Shown here piece by piece: positions 11,801 through 23,191 of a stretch of 64,000 bases of DNA; the first letter of the stretch is position 1; each line of letters begins with the position of its first letter. The position numbers were made by a program, and so were the translations under genes. The notes below the pieces were generated by a model, which ran no database searches, had not been told where the DNA came from, and worked only from the letters and a program-made list of their open reading frames with translations. Source of the stretch: Mactromeris polynyma (taxonomy: Eukaryota > Mollusca > Bivalvia > Venerida > Mactridae). The DNA lies in the NCBI GenBank assembly GCA_032209605.1, contig JASFXZ010000009.1, positions 13,441,553 through 13,505,552 on the forward strand, written 5' to 3'.

Positions 11801-14800
11801 TAAATTTTAGCCATGAACAATTATCCTGATTTGAGTCTCAATCTCTCGCAATTTGGGACGCAATCTCCTGACTTGCTTTCTGAAAAGGTTCACATATGGT
11901 ATCCCTCTTATTTCCATTGTGGCCCATAAAATTGATCACATGATAATTAAGTACTCGCCACTGTAGTACTTGTGGTGCATATATTCCACATATTCAGCAA
12001 GCACAAATAACAGTGTATATCGTAATATTATATGGATTGCACTGAATTAAAAAATGGATAACAAATATGGTCATCCTTTAGAAATGTATTAATAATCTTA
12101 AATTTGATAGTATTATATAAGTGAATGGAAACATACGTACACATCAACACATTCTGTTAGTAGGGATTTGCTTTCATTACAGAAAAATATGAGAATGAGG
12201 CAAATCTCTATTGGGACAAGTTCTATGGGAAACATGAAAATAAATTCTTCAAAGACAGACACTGGCTGTTTACTGAGTTTCCCGAATTAGCACCTGAATC
12301 GTATCTGCCTCAAGACAAGTTGTTGAAACTCTCTGAAAGTGTGGGTGTAGAGTCTGCATTAAGTAAAGTTCATATAGCTGGTGACAATGTTGAAAATAGA
12401 GCTATTGATTCTCCGTCTCTGACAAACGAAAATGCTGATGCATCTACTGGTAGTTGTGATCAGAATATATCTGGTGCTGGTGTAACTGAAGAGGGTGATA
12501 ATGTTGAGAAATTTCCTGGTGAGTCTGCCAAATATAGAATGTTGGAGGTGAGTTCAGATTTTTTGTTATTGACATAGATTCAGTTTCAAGTAGGTGTTTC
12601 AATATTGATATGTTATCCATTCAAACAACTCGATCCAATATCAATGTGGATTTTGAAATTTTGATACAATTGAAAAAATTGTGTTTATTTACAAAGTGGT
12701 ATTTACTGTCAGTTAAGGCCTAATTGATTATCCATTGTGCAGTGTCCATTTGTGCACAGGAGATTGTCATGAGGTTTTGGACTCCAGAAATAAATTATTG
12801 TTTAATGTGATGATTTCTGACATGGAAACGCATACAAACATTTTTTTTGTATAATGGCACATACTGTCAATTTCTGTTTGTAATGAAAAGGGTATGGTTT
12901 TTAATCCCTCCTTTCTTTTGCTGCTTTTGGTTTAGAAACATGTCAATATAAGATTTACAGAAAGTCTTTTTATAAATTGAAATGCAATTTGGTTAGTTTG
13001 AAACTACCATACAGCCATCTGAGAAGAGACAAAGAAATGTCATGTTGCTAAAGAGAAGGCCACTCTGGAGATGTCAGCCATTTTTTAATATGAATATTGT
13101 TACTTTTCTATGTCGTTAACTGGAAGGAATTCAGAAGATATAGGACGTATGAAACTAACTGGTGAGCAGATACAAATGTGTCTGCATTCTTCTTTTATCG
13201 CTTATCTTTGTTCCGGTTGTTGCTGACCATCTTGTGTTTGTTTTCCAGGTTGGATGTGGTGTTGGTAATACAGTGTTTCCTATTCTGCAAGCAAATAAGT
13301 AAGTATTATAGTTAAGTGTGGCAATAATATCCATATATCTTATTTTTACTACACAATGCAAATATATTTCTTTAGGTCATTCTTCAATAGTAAAATGCTT
13401 GTTTGTGCTACTTCTTCTCACAATTGCTGCTTTGGGATGTTAAGTTGATTGTTCTTTAAATAAAACTTTGTTAACACTCCAGAGGCCACCATTTCATCTT
13501 GAACTACTAGTACATGCATAGTTGGCAGAATGTTTGCCTGTGTTTGAACGTTTTATCAAGTATGAAAATGGGTAAAGTCTGGTAAAAAACAGGTCCGAAG
13601 GTTGTATTGGGGATCAACCTTATTTACTATTTACAGGTTCCATCTTTAGCTAATTTACATGAAGCTTGTTGAAAGTGTGTGTCTATATGGTTAAAATATT
13701 CTATATGCTAAGTTACAAACTTTCTCAGGTACTCAGGTGAGCCATCCTGAACCTCTTGTGCTATTTGATCATTCATGGATTCATATCTGATGTTTCATGT
13801 AACATTCATAGTCATATTTTCGTGATGTTTCAGTGACCCAGATTTAATGCTGTATTGTTGTGACTATGCAGATACAGCCATTCAACTTGTGAAGGTAAAT
13901 ATTGAGGTGTGATCTAATAATAAATCTGTTATGAAATCTAACAGAAATTATGAAATACATGTACATCAATTCTCAATAACTGCCAGTTTAATGAATTGTT
14001 ATGACCAGACAGGAACATTTAACTGTGTAAGTATAATTAGAACAATTGTTATAATATAAAATTAAGTAGAGCGATAACTAGAAATAGAAATTGATGTCTT
14101 GTTATAAAAGTAAACTGTTCCAATAGCTGTGTGACTAATACATAATGCGTACAAACTAATGCGTTCTCTGACTAGAATATTACTTCAGGAATTACTAAAC
14201 TAAATATTTGTGAGACAGTAGCGAATTGAACGGTGAAGAATCGAAATACATTTAATCCTAGAAAAATTTTAATAGCCAAAAGCTTGCTGTAATAATTTTC
14301 AGAAAACTTGCTTGATAAGTTCAAAAATATATGAACACTCATTCCCTTTTCTCTATTTATTTTTTGATTTCAGGCCAATGTGGATTACAACAAGAAACGT
14401 TGCCATGCCTTTGTTTGTGATATTTCCAATCCTGACAGTCCAGTTCCATTCCCTGATGAAAGTTTAGACATCATTATTTTGATCTTCATATTATCTGCCA
14501 ATAATCCAAATAAGTTAGTATTTCTTATGCTGTCAATTTCTGTATAATGGGTTTCACTGGTCGATAATGGCTTTAATACAATGTGTTTGAGGGGAGGTGT
14601 CGTAATGCTAGTGATAGCACTCAAAGTTCGCTTTGTTGAAAAACTTCTACATATATATATTCCTTAGACAGATGTGTATTTGTTTAGAATTGTAGAGTTG
14701 AATTGTGTGTTTTTTGGAAGGTTCCTCATCTGTCCTCCTGGGTTATCAACCAGTACCAGTCTGCTCCTCAGCAAGCAACTGACAACTTCTCTATGTAAAT

Positions 14801-17467
14801 AAGCTCAGAGTTGGAGGACAAATGACTTTGGATTTATTATCTTTCAGTCAAATTGTCATGAAAGAACATGCTTAGTGCCTAGGTTGTGAAAACAAGGACC
14901 TCAGGATCAGTCCAGGGCTCTGCCAATTGAGCTAAACAGATGGACTTGTGGGCTTGAACCACATCATCCGAGCTGAGTGACTCACAACTTATCCACTAAG
15001 CTACTGTGGCCATAAATAGCTCCAACAATGTTGACTCTATAAATATGTTATAATATTTGAGAGACAGAGAATATTTAAAATATCTATCTGTTTTATTTCA
15101 TTTACAGATTTCAGTACATATTGAACAGGTTAGCAAGTTTCTTGAAGCCTGGTGGAACGATTTTATTTAGAGATTATGGTAGATATGATCTGGCACAGTT
15201 AAGATTTAAAAAAGGTACAATTCATGTTATTATTTTGTTAGACTTAGTTTTGGATCCTTAAAAAGTTTTAGAAAATCTGTGTATATGATCGAGTGTCCTG
15301 TATAAGGCCATTCATAAAAAATGGTTTCCTTGTTGTACCCTGGCTTGTTTGCATTTTTGTTTGTTTTGTGACAGATATGCACTTAAAAGAACCTGGACAA
15401 ATAATCTACCTGCTGACTTGGTAGGAACAAGTCTTAAATATTGTATAGGCCTTAATGTTTTGGCTAGCTGTATAATATTGATTTTGACCTACATTTTAGA
15501 CCAATCAAATATTGATTTTGACATGCGTTGTTTAAAGATGCAGCAAATTAGACAATTTGATTGGTTCATATTGTAAGCGAAGAGGCACCAAACAGGGTGT
15601 CTCTAAAAGATAATTCACTTGTGAAATCAGAGTTCCGAAATGGGGTGATTCTTTAGACATCATTCTGTCTACGCCGTACATCTTTTTTAAAGATATTTCT
15701 TGTTACATTTGGAGACAATTATATCAAATTAATCTTTCTTTGATGTGAGCAACAGAAAAGGAACCTTTTTATGAATATTAAATGGGAAGACTATAGTGGG
15801 ATGACTTTATAAAAGTTCAAGGTGAGGTGACCACAGCAGTAAAATAAACTTGTTATTCATAAGTATTGATTTTTTGCAAATATGTATCGATAATTGATTG
15901 ACGGAAAAATATCAATGATACATGACAAGTAGTTTTGCAAATAGTGAAAGGACGTAGATCTGGCGCACTTACATTTACTCTATTTTTCAGGTAAATGTCT
16001 TGGCGAAAATTTCTACGTTAGAGGGGATGGTACCAGAGTGTACTTTTCTACTCAAGGTATGAATTGCTGTGTTAGAAAGAGTATTATAATTTAATGAACG
16101 ATGTATTTGTAATAATTTTAATTGGTTTTTTTTTTTCGTTTTTTCTTTTTCTGGTTACTCTGAAAAAAATACATATTTAAAAAAGGGCAGGGGGCATTAA
16201 TAAGGGTGGGTGCGTTAATAAGGGATTTTACGTTAATTGAATAATGTCTGACTGCAGGCTTACATACATATGCCTTGTTCTAAACTCTAATGGTGCCCTC
16301 ACACTATAGCGTATGCTGAAACCTATGAGTTGCGTGTAAAAATATATTTATATACGCACCAAACGCAACCGAAATCAACAATTTTGTCAATTTGTAACCT
16401 ATTCGACCTGTTGCGTGTGGGTTGCGAACTGAACTTATGATCTCCCAATATCTGCGATCTGAACTTACGAGTTACATTTGAGTTGCGTTCAAAACTTACA
16501 AGTTGCGTTTGACCTGCGTGCTATTTGCGTGGTATTTGCGAATATCGGTCACGTGATAAAAACCTATAAAAGCGGAGCTGATTCAATATTTTTTTGCGAG
16601 AGGTCCACCAACAACTGACACAGATCTAGAAAAGGCCCACTATTTATACCATTTCTCAACACGCATGTAGTACGCAAATAACACGCAACTCACATGCAAC
16701 TAATAGGTTGGATACGCAGGGCATAGGTTGGGGATACGCTGGGAATAAGCACAATAGGTTGAGGTGCGCTACACACCCAACATGATCGCAACACGATCGC
16801 AACAGGTACGCAACACATTCGCAACATGTACAGTACCAAAACCTGGCCAGATACCTCAAATTTGGACCTGCGATCACCTGCGTTCATAACTTATGAGTTG
16901 CGTACCTGTTGCGATCGTGTTGCATGGGTAGCGTCCCTGTTGCGTATAAATTGATCGCAGGCATTCGCAAAGAATTATTGAACATGTTCAAAATTTCCGA
17001 ACTTACTCTGCGTGTGTCTACGATCACCTGCGTGCTTGTTGCGTACTTCAAACCTATAAAACCTATAAGTTGCGTGTGAGTTGCGTTCGGAACTTATGAC
17101 CACTATTTTTTATTCGCAACCATACGCAACTGGTGATCGCTATGGTGTGAGGGCAACATTACAAAATGATAATGAAATGAATTATATTACCATTTTGTTA
17201 AGAGTTTAGAACAAGGTAGCATAATTTGTTATTTAAAGTTTTAAATGTGCAAAGTTTGGTTTTCTGTTGTCCCTGTATATTTCTGATGATTTATTTCCAG
17301 AGGAGTTACGGGACATGATGGCAAAAGCTGGTTTGGTGGAAAATCAGAATCTGGTTGATAGACGCTTACAAGTCAATAGAGGGAAACAGTTAAAGATGTA
17401 TCGAGTTTGGATACAGTGTAAATACCAGAAACCAAATGATAAACATTGTGAAGAAAATAAGAGATAG
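5834..17467 (+). CDS. METTL2: METTL2, tRNA N3-methylcytidine methyltransferase (nine exons, complete)
   Basis: Coding exons are 5834-5934, 11013-11104, 12183-12547, 13249-13298, 13834-13894, 14374-14513, 15108-15214, 15991-16056 and 17301-17467. All junctions are GT-AG and stay in phase, giving 1149 nt and 382 aa, close to the roughly 378 aa of vertebrate METTL2. The N-terminus carries [20 protein letters not shown]. Exon 3 has the [24 protein letters not shown] core and then a low-complexity linker. The SAM-binding motif LEVGCGVGN is at residues about 185-193, followed by YCCDY (motif II), [26 protein letters not shown] (about 283-297), [12 protein letters not shown] and the C-terminal [19 protein letters not shown]. 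Known family role: forms m3C at position 32 of certain tRNAs (Thr, Arg) in the cytoplasm. Start chosen because it precedes the conserved Q-F-G block in frame. Introns 1 and 8 carry mobile elements. No coding damage seen. Confidence 0.95.
6627..6906 (+). mobile_element. CCCCC/GGGGG-bounded element, short copy
   Basis: It starts AGAGCTGTCACTGTTAGTGA then ATGCCCCCAAAGTGG, and ends CCACCTTTGGGGGCATAAA, so CCCCCAAAG and CTTTGGGGG form inner inverted ends. The longer element at 7454-8820 has the same plan (AGAGCTATCACTGAAGGTGA, TACCCCCACAA ... TTGTGGGGGTATAA). This kind of repeat is common in bivalve genomes. No coding capacity. Confidence 0.6.
6907..7085 (+). mobile_element. tRNA-derived SINE, plus orientation (partial)
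   Basis: A B-box-like GTAGGTTCCAACACCC lies near 6985. It is followed by a body with TCTGTGACAATTAG, GTCATTTGTACTC and GTTGTCAATTGTTTGCC. The same order, inverted, appears at 62360-62545, and related bodies occur at 14720-15013 and 29035-29160. The A box and extreme 5' end are poorly preserved. Confidence 0.6.
7454..8820 (+). mobile_element. CCCCC/GGGGG-bounded element, long copy inserted in minisatellite
   Basis: The ends are AGAGCTATCACTGAAGGTGA with TACCCCCACAA on the left and TTGTGGGGGTATAA on the right. Inside there is a 166-bp direct duplication (8357-8522 and 8523-8688) starting ACCATTTGCTAGTAAGTG and ending ATGAGTTATCGTC. A microsatellite of GACC/GACA units follows at 8701-8773. A shorter third echo of ACAAACCATTTGCTAG lies near 8135. 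No transposase-like frame. Confidence 0.65.
8701..8773 (+). repeat. GACC/GACA microsatellite
   Basis: A run of alternating CCGACAGACCGA tetramer units with no interruptions, near the 3' end of the enclosing CCCCC/GGGGG element. Such runs commonly trail this kind of repeat. Confidence 0.9.
9140..9800 (+). pseudogene. Decayed non-LTR retrotransposon 3' end
   Basis: Broken frames read [17 protein letters not shown], then QRILDIF, then [19 protein letters not shown] followed by [20 protein letters not shown]. The last part is the C-terminal zinc-knuckle-like region (C-x2-C-x8..-H) found after the reverse transcriptase in many LINE proteins. It parallels the segment IETGRHHNIPRTDRICTYC of the LINE at 59881-61772. 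Several stops and frameshifts make it non-functional. Confidence 0.7.
9868..9965. repeat. Local direct duplication of about 50-60 bp
   Basis: The phrase TTAATTGCAATTAAA-TTATC followed by ATTGTTTTATCACAACTTGT occurs twice in a row with small differences. Confidence 0.7.
14720..15013 (-). mobile_element. SINE with two tandem tRNA-like heads (minus strand)
   Basis: Read on the minus strand from 15013, the first head has GTAGCTTAGTGGATAAG as A box and GTGGTTCAAGCCC as B box. Immediately after comes a second tRNA-like start, TTTAGCTCAATTGGCAGAGC, with a weaker distal half. The body continues with ACAATTTGACTGAAAG, CCAAAGTCATTTGTCC and TTGTCAGTTGCTTGCTGAGG, the central segment shared with 29035-29160 and 62360-62545. 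It lies in METTL2 intron 6. A processed tandem tRNA is less likely because the body is shared with the other copies. Confidence 0.7.
16273..17216. mobile_element. Small palindromic MITE split by a later insertion
   Basis: CCTTGTTCTAAACTCT at 16273-16288 is matched by its exact complement at 17201-17216. The right part 17159-17216 also contains ACAAAATG...CATTTTGT as an inner inverted repeat. Together the outer pieces describe a palindrome of about 75 bp, into which the 868-bp element at 16291-17158 was inserted. Confidence 0.6.
16291..17158. mobile_element. 868-bp inverted-repeat element, Harbinger-like non-autonomous candidate, METTL2 intron 8
   Basis: The ends are TGGTGCCCTCACACTATAGC and the complement of TGTTGCCCTCACACCATAGC, with TG/CA termini. 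The flanks are TAA on the left and TTA on the right, the three-base TWA type of target used by PIF/Harbinger elements, though the two are not identical. The interior is a degenerate series of short words such as TTGCGT, CTTATGAGTTGCG and GATCGCAACAGG in both orientations, and no protein is encoded. The superfamily is inferred from the flanks and from the similar TG..CA ends of the Harbinger element at 51386. Confidence 0.6.
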
Positions 17468-17812
17468 CATTATATGAATTACTTTGAAGAATAGATTAAC
17501 AAATTGGTTCTAATGACTCCATTATTGAAATGACCTTGACCTTGATCAATCTTACACTGCCACAGAGTTTCCCTTGTCCGTTTGTGTGACGTATCTAGTA
17601 CACATTTATCAGATGCTGTTAAAAATCAGGATATTTGACAATAAACAGAAGAAGATTTTCTGGTCAGGGGAAATTATTTTAATGAACTCTCAGAGTACTA
17701 AACGATCAATTTTGAGAGAATTGTATGAGCAAAGCTGAGGCATATTCTAGTCTGGTTGATAGGCTACAGGGTTGGTGTGCATTGTTGAATATTTGGGCCA
17801 AGAAAGTGATGG

Positions 17813-17832
17813 AATAAACCTCAGAAAATAAA
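17813..17832 (+). terminator. Poly(A) signals of METTL2
   Basis: Two AATAAA hexamers, at 17813-17818 and 17827-17832, lie about 350 bases after the METTL2 stop codon. They are the likely cleavage signals that define a 3' UTR of about 370 bases. Confidence 0.55.
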
Positions 17833-17869
17833 ATTTGCAAAGCAGTATCATATTACTTCCTGTTTGTTG

Positions 17870-18000
17870 CTCGGTTCACTTTTGTTATGCTCCCACTTTT
17901 AGGTGGGACAGTATGATTGACCCTTGTCCGTCTGTCAGTCCATTTGTCTGAAAAAAGTTAGTGTCAGAAAATAAAGATACTGAATTTAGGTTTCATTTTG
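17870..18000 (+). mobile_element. Fragment of a bivalve-type TATGCTCCCAC repeat
   Basis: ATGCTCCCACTTTTAGGTGG followed by TTGACCCTTGTCCGTCTGTC is the start of a frequent molluscan repeat type. The remainder is not preserved. Confidence 0.4.
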
Positions 18001-18239
18001 CATGGTGTGTTTCTATGAAAAGGTTGCAAGTTAATTGACATGTACACTCCAACACATTGAAATTGGTCATCCCACATTTCTGCATTTTATAATTTTGATA
18101 GAAATCTTTACTGGTCGACTTTTTTGTACTATCATGTGTGAATTTTGGATTCCAAAGGATTACAGCATGGGTAAGAATAAAGTAAAACAAAGTTGGTCAA
18201 TGTATATTTTTCTGTATTTATTTTGAAAAGTATGATAAT

Positions 18240-18420
18240 ATAAAAAGTGACCAATTAGAAAAGCAGTTGAGTGTAGAGACAGGGGGGTTGAGGGATCGAG
18301 TGCCTCACTCCTTATCAGCAGGTCATTGTTTGAACCACCTATTGGGCGAGGTTTTACCGTGACTTCACAATCCCAGAATAAGGCATCATGAGTACATATT
18401 TGACATAACATAAATAAGTA
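18240..18420 (+). mobile_element. tRNA-derived SINE fragment, possible
   Basis: GGTTGAGGGATCGAGTGCC with a downstream TTGTTTGAACCACC has the A-box/B-box spacing of a tRNA-like head, followed by a short unrelated body (GAGGTTTTACCGTGACTTC). The body differs from the other SINEs in the window. The match to the boxes is imperfect. Confidence 0.4.
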
Positions 18421-18754
18421 TACCTAATTCTAAAGCTATCAGAAGGAAAAACATGAGATTTTTTTTTTTTCATATTTTTTATTTCTTGTTTTTCAATATA
18501 TGATCCCAATGAAGCAACATAAATAGTATTCCATGATTTAACAGTGAAAAAAACCAACAACAGAGATAATAACAAATCATTTACATAGAAAACTCTTCTA
18601 CATTAGTTTCATCAAAGGGTTCACATCAATACACTATCTTGTTAAAAACGAGCACAAAATGTATTTGGTACGATTTCTCATCTACCAAAAGGGCATTCAA
18701 TGACATACACATGTGGCTAAACATTCAATAAATAAATGCCGTAGTATAGTGCAA

Positions 18755-18985
18755 TTTATTCACCGCAAACGTATGCATATTTTACATGGACCATTGCATT
18801 TCAAAATAGGTGTATCAAAATGTTCATGTTTATACGTGAACTTGACGGAGTCAAAGCCGCGGTTGTGTTTTGAAAGAAAAGTATACCAAACAGCAGTTAT
18901 AGCTTTACCCACGAGATCATTTCCTTACCTAAATTGGCATGGATCGGTCCTGAAAGTTCATACACCTGTTCGCAGTCAATCTAAC
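18755..18985 (+). mobile_element. MITE-like family B, copy 2
   Basis: Best preserved member. It holds CAATTTATTCACCGCAAACG at the left, then ATAGGTGTAT, the AAAGCCGCGGTTGTGTTTT block, TTATAGCTTTACCCACG, CATTTCCTTACCTAAATTGG and CACCTGTTCGCAGTCAATC at the right. The right half matches 59197-59370 in inverse orientation nearly base for base. Confidence 0.65.
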
Positions 18986-19162
18986 AGCACTATAGATACA
19001 TGATAGCAAACACAATGTAAGTTTTCAAGACATCAGATAAAGCTATGGGTTCAACTTGATAAGCATACAAGACACGAATACACAAAATTACAATAATTAT
19101 TAATACTGCCATTGAATTATTCTTTATATAAGTCGCAGTACAAATATATATTGTACAGCATA

Positions 19163-19310
19163 CCAGCCCTGCGTTCAGTTACGGCTATCAGTGGCTAACG
19201 TTTTGAGTTGTATCCCTTGACCACCGTAGCACATTGGCTGCACACGGGAACCAAATTGCAAAACGTTTCGAAACGGTAGGGCTGATAGCTGTAACTGAAC
19301 GCAGGGCTGG
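19163..19310 (+). mobile_element. MITE family A, copy 2
   Basis: Perfectly bounded by CCAGCCCTGCGTTCAGTTAC and its complement GTAACTGAACGCAGGGCTGG, with a 148-bp total length. The inner arms continue as GGCTATCAG and CTGATAGC. No coding capacity. No convincing target duplication beyond the arms. It defines the termini of the family best. Confidence 0.85.
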
Positions 19311-20525
19311 GGTCAACTTTCCAGATTAACCTAGAAAACAAGATTCAGAGCCTCGGAGATATTCAGCTTGATATAAATCCAATGAGTTTTTATTGGAGGT
19401 AGGGCCCTATCTGCTACGGAACAAACGGTATTTAGTACCAACGTATTTTTATAAAAAAGCATACAATAACAATCGAGATCCGCGGACATGTCCGTGCATG
19501 AGTTTTCAGATTGAGGATTTGGCTCTGTCGACGCCCCTGCATAGGTAGAGGCCAGTGAACCTTTAACACTGGAAACCACTACATGTACATTGTAAGAAAG
19601 ATACAATATTGATAAATTGGTTCAAGACGATTGTTACTCAGTTATGTCTACGAAGCAGTTAACATATCGTAGGTACATTTATAAAGTCTCAGTTCTAGAC
19701 TTGCAAAATATCTGAAAAGCATCATTTTATATGAAACACCAGCTGATTTAATGACATATACCATGCTATTGTACAAACATGCAATAACATCATGTAAAGT
19801 CATTTTATTGTATCTCTATGTAAGTCCACCAAACTTGAGAAAATGTATTGTGCGTTTTTACATGTACTTAGTATAGATTCAACTCAAACCCTTAATATCC
19901 TCCCTTTCACGCAGAAAGTATACTTCTATTTTACAATGATGAATATAACTTGTTGTTAAAATAAAACATAATATTGAAAAAGTTCACAGAGATTTGTAGG
20001 TATAAAACTATTATATGTTGAGTGGATTTTTAATAGTAGTAAAAAAATAAAATTGCACCAATATGGGTAGCAATTGATGAATTTCTATCCTAGTAAAATA
20101 AATTACTGAAAAACGATAAGTTGCACTTTTTTTCTCGAGTTCACTACATACATTGCAACAACAATGTAGGAAACTTTGGCTGAACTACTGTATAAGTGGT
20201 AAATTTCACAATGTTGTTATGTATGCTAATTCAAGAAAGTCACAAAATATCAGCCATAATTTTTATATACTTCACAACAAAATTTACCAATATATCGGTG
20301 CTGAAATCCGCGATTCGAGAATATTTCGACTATCCAACATATCAACTTATACAGTATCAAACAGGTTTACATATGATTTTCCATTACCTGGTTTGAGAAG
20401 TATACATTTACATATTACAATAGTATTTTCATATATTCAGCATTTGGTTGAATTCTAAACACCTTACTTGACATATATCAATTCAATGATCATAAAGTTC
20501 GAACTGTAATCAGTTTTCATTATAA
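19311..20525. other. No feature recognised
   Basis: AT-rich sequence. Open frames at 19331-19606 (minus) and 20153-20458 (plus) have no recognisable motifs and no supporting splice context. Confidence 0.4.
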
Positions 20526-20700
20526 ACAAGAAATATTCGTAAAACATTATGCCCCCGTGACCCCAAAATCAATAGGGTTCCTCAGCAACCCAAGATGAAT
20601 GTGTGGACCAAGTTTGAGGATGATAGGTCAAGGGGTTCTTGAGTTATTGATCGGAAACGAAAAGGTTACAGGCCGACCAACATGTGCAAAGCTGGGCATA
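20526..20700 (+). mobile_element. Dispersed repeat fragment of RTE/MITE-associated type
   Basis: The phrase GACCAAGTTTGAGGATGATA, then GGTCAAGGGGTTCTTGAGTT and ATTGATCGGAAAC, is a very common invertebrate repeat type. It is of the same style as the ATGAGTTATCGTC repeats at 8357-8688. Only a 170-bp piece is present. Confidence 0.4.
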
Positions 20701-21637
20701 ACTACATGTATTTCCTTTCATTATTAGTATGTTATTAGTAATGAAATAAAGAAAAAGAACACATTAAAAAGCACCGCAAAAATTTACACATACAAATCAC
20801 AGCAGAATCAGAAATCAACACAATGACTTAAAACACTCGCGTTCAATTTTTCATAAATACTGAAAAAATACATGATACTCATTCATGTTTATTTTTATTG
20901 CTGAAGTATTCTGGAAAAACATAGGATATTTTAGATTTTTCACATGAAATTTATATTGTTTTTTTTTGGCCAATTGGATTAAAACTAATGAAAGCTTCCA
21001 ATCCAAACCTAAACAGAAGCATGCTGAATCTAACCAAATATTAAGGACAATTATTCAAACAAATAACAGAAAAATCAATAAAAACATTGGTCCTCGCATG
21101 AAAGCAATATATACATACATAAACAAAATTGCTGATAAAAGACCTAGCAAATCCACTCCGAAGGACTTACATTCTTCATGTATTTTATACATAAGTTGCA
21201 AAAATCAGTTTCGACAATCTCGTACACAGTGGTCTCCATTAACAAAGAAAGCGACATCTAACATAAATATTTTAATTATATTCTGTTATTCATTCTTTTA
21301 TCTATTGAATTTGACAAATATTGGTTATTGGCATTGTTCTCAGAATATTTTAGATACAGGAGGCTAAAACAGAAGGTTAAATAAAAAAAATATTTTTTGT
21401 ATATACACCAATCTTAGTCCAACAATGGCCATAACTGTAAAATATCAGCATCAATAAAAAATACTCAATAGCTCCATCACACCAAACTTAGGCCATAAAA
21501 CATGCATATTACTTCCTAGATGAAGAATAATAAAAACAATTCAAACAGGTCAGGTAGATAGATTTTCTTAACACTGAAATATAGGGCACCGACACACGGA
21601 CAATTATCAGGAAAGCCCTGTATCTTTTTTACAGAGA
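20701..21637. other. No supported gene; one unassigned open frame
   Basis: A 133-codon plus-strand frame at 20966-21367 is lysine- and asparagine-rich with a hydrophobic stretch near its end. I recognise no domain, the composition follows the AT-rich background, and it may be chance. Confidence 0.3.
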
Positions 21638-22050
21638 TTGAGAATACAATTGGATCTCAGTAAGCTTGACAAGTAGTGATTGAGAATACAGTTGGATCTC
21701 AGTAAGCTTGACAAGTAGTGATTGAGAATACAGTTGGATCTCAGTAAGCTTGACAAGTAGTGATTGAGAATACAGTTGGATCTCAGTAAGCTTGACAAGT
21801 AGTGATTGAGAATACTGTTGGATCTCAGTAAGCTTGACAAGTAGTGATTGAGAATACAGTTGGATCTCAGTAAGCTTGACAAGTAGTGATTGAGAATACA
21901 ATTGGATCTCATTAAGCTTGACAAGTAGTGATTGAGAATACAGTTGGATCTCAGTTAGCTTGACAGGTAGTGATTGAGAATACAGTTGGATCTCAGTAAG
22001 CTTGACAAGTAGTGATTGAGAATACAGTTGGATCTCAGTAAGCTGGACAA
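21638..22050. repeat. 42-bp minisatellite, about ten copies
   Basis: Unit GATTGAGAATACAGTTGGAT plus CTCAGTAAGC and TTGACAAGTAGT, 42 bp, nearly identical across about ten tandem copies. Being divisible by three, it keeps two minus-strand frames open (105 and 145 codons) that repeat the same 14 residues; these are not genes. Confidence 0.95.
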
Positions 22051-22059
22051 GTAGAGAAA

Positions 22060-23190
22060 ATGGCAAATATTTCTGTGGATCAACTTAATCCAGATCAGCT
22101 AATGCTTTGTGAACACAGAGCCAGGGGTATTTGTTGTGTGATTATCAACAAAAACTTAAGGGAGTAATACATTATCCTAAGCATTACTGAATTATCTGTG
22201 TCAGCAGTAATGACATCTATATTTTTGGAATAGCTTTCCAAATCAATTAGCAAATGATGTCAAAAATGTAGATAATGTGAATACAAATCTGTGTTTACAA
22301 TACTCCCAAATGTCAGAACACCCATATAAAGCAGAACATTACATTTGTTCATATAAAAACAATCCCAAAAAAGAATGCATATATGTAAAACTATATAGAA
22401 ACTTACATGTATATTTTACATAATATAACATTCCAAACAGATGAAAAGAATAAAACTGATTTGCACAAGAAAACCGTGCCTCTAATCCCCTCTATGTAAA
22501 GTTATACAATTTTTACGCGTCTTTCTCATACCTGTTTTATTTAACAACTATGAAAACAATGAATCAAAATATCATAAATTATCTTTGAAAAGCTTGTCAT
22601 ATTTTCATGTCTTACTAGAACAATCTCGGAGTACGTATAACAGAGCTCCTCCTGAACTAGATCTACGAGCAAAATACATCTATGCCATTTTTCAGAAAAT
22701 ACTCAGCAGCTTCATACACATTGTTAAAAAACTATTTACACATATTTTGTAATTTGTAGATTACACAGATATAAAGCCCTTCAGGTTTTAAAATTAGACT
22801 TGTTGTTTATCAACAGTCATATTTTTGTGACATGGTATATATCTGATTCCAAGTCTTTGTATGCCATCTTCTATCCTTAGTTTGTGAAGTTGGGAAGGTA
22901 GGTAGGTAATTGATTCATTGTTTTCTTTTAACATCAAGATTTCTTGTAAATGTAGAACTATATTTCCCCTCAAGACTAAATAAAATTTCTAGCCGACGGC
23001 CAATACATTTTTTTTGGAGTGCAGCATTTTTAGCTAGATAGTAGAGAAACAGCAAATAAACACTTTAAAATGTTGACCTACATATACATATACTAACAAT
23101 TTTTCAATAAACATGTAGAACCATTCAAACAATAAGTTTATAACTACATTGTATCTAAGAATTATCAGAATACATCATTATTCCTCACAG
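22060..23190. other. No feature recognised
   Basis: AT-rich unassigned sequence without coding signals or clear repeats. Confidence 0.4.
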
Positions 23191-23191
23191 T

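Noticed and set aside
14720..15013. Genuine tRNA genes
   Set aside because: The boxes are imperfect, no full cloverleaf with paired acceptor stem is visible, and the segment continues into a SINE body shared with other loci.
20966..21367. 133-codon plus-strand frame
   Set aside because: Lys/Asn/Ile-rich composition follows the AT-rich background and no motif is present.
21607..22066. Two minus-strand frames of 105 and 145 codons
   Set aside because: They are products of the 42-bp minisatellite and have no non-repeat protein part.
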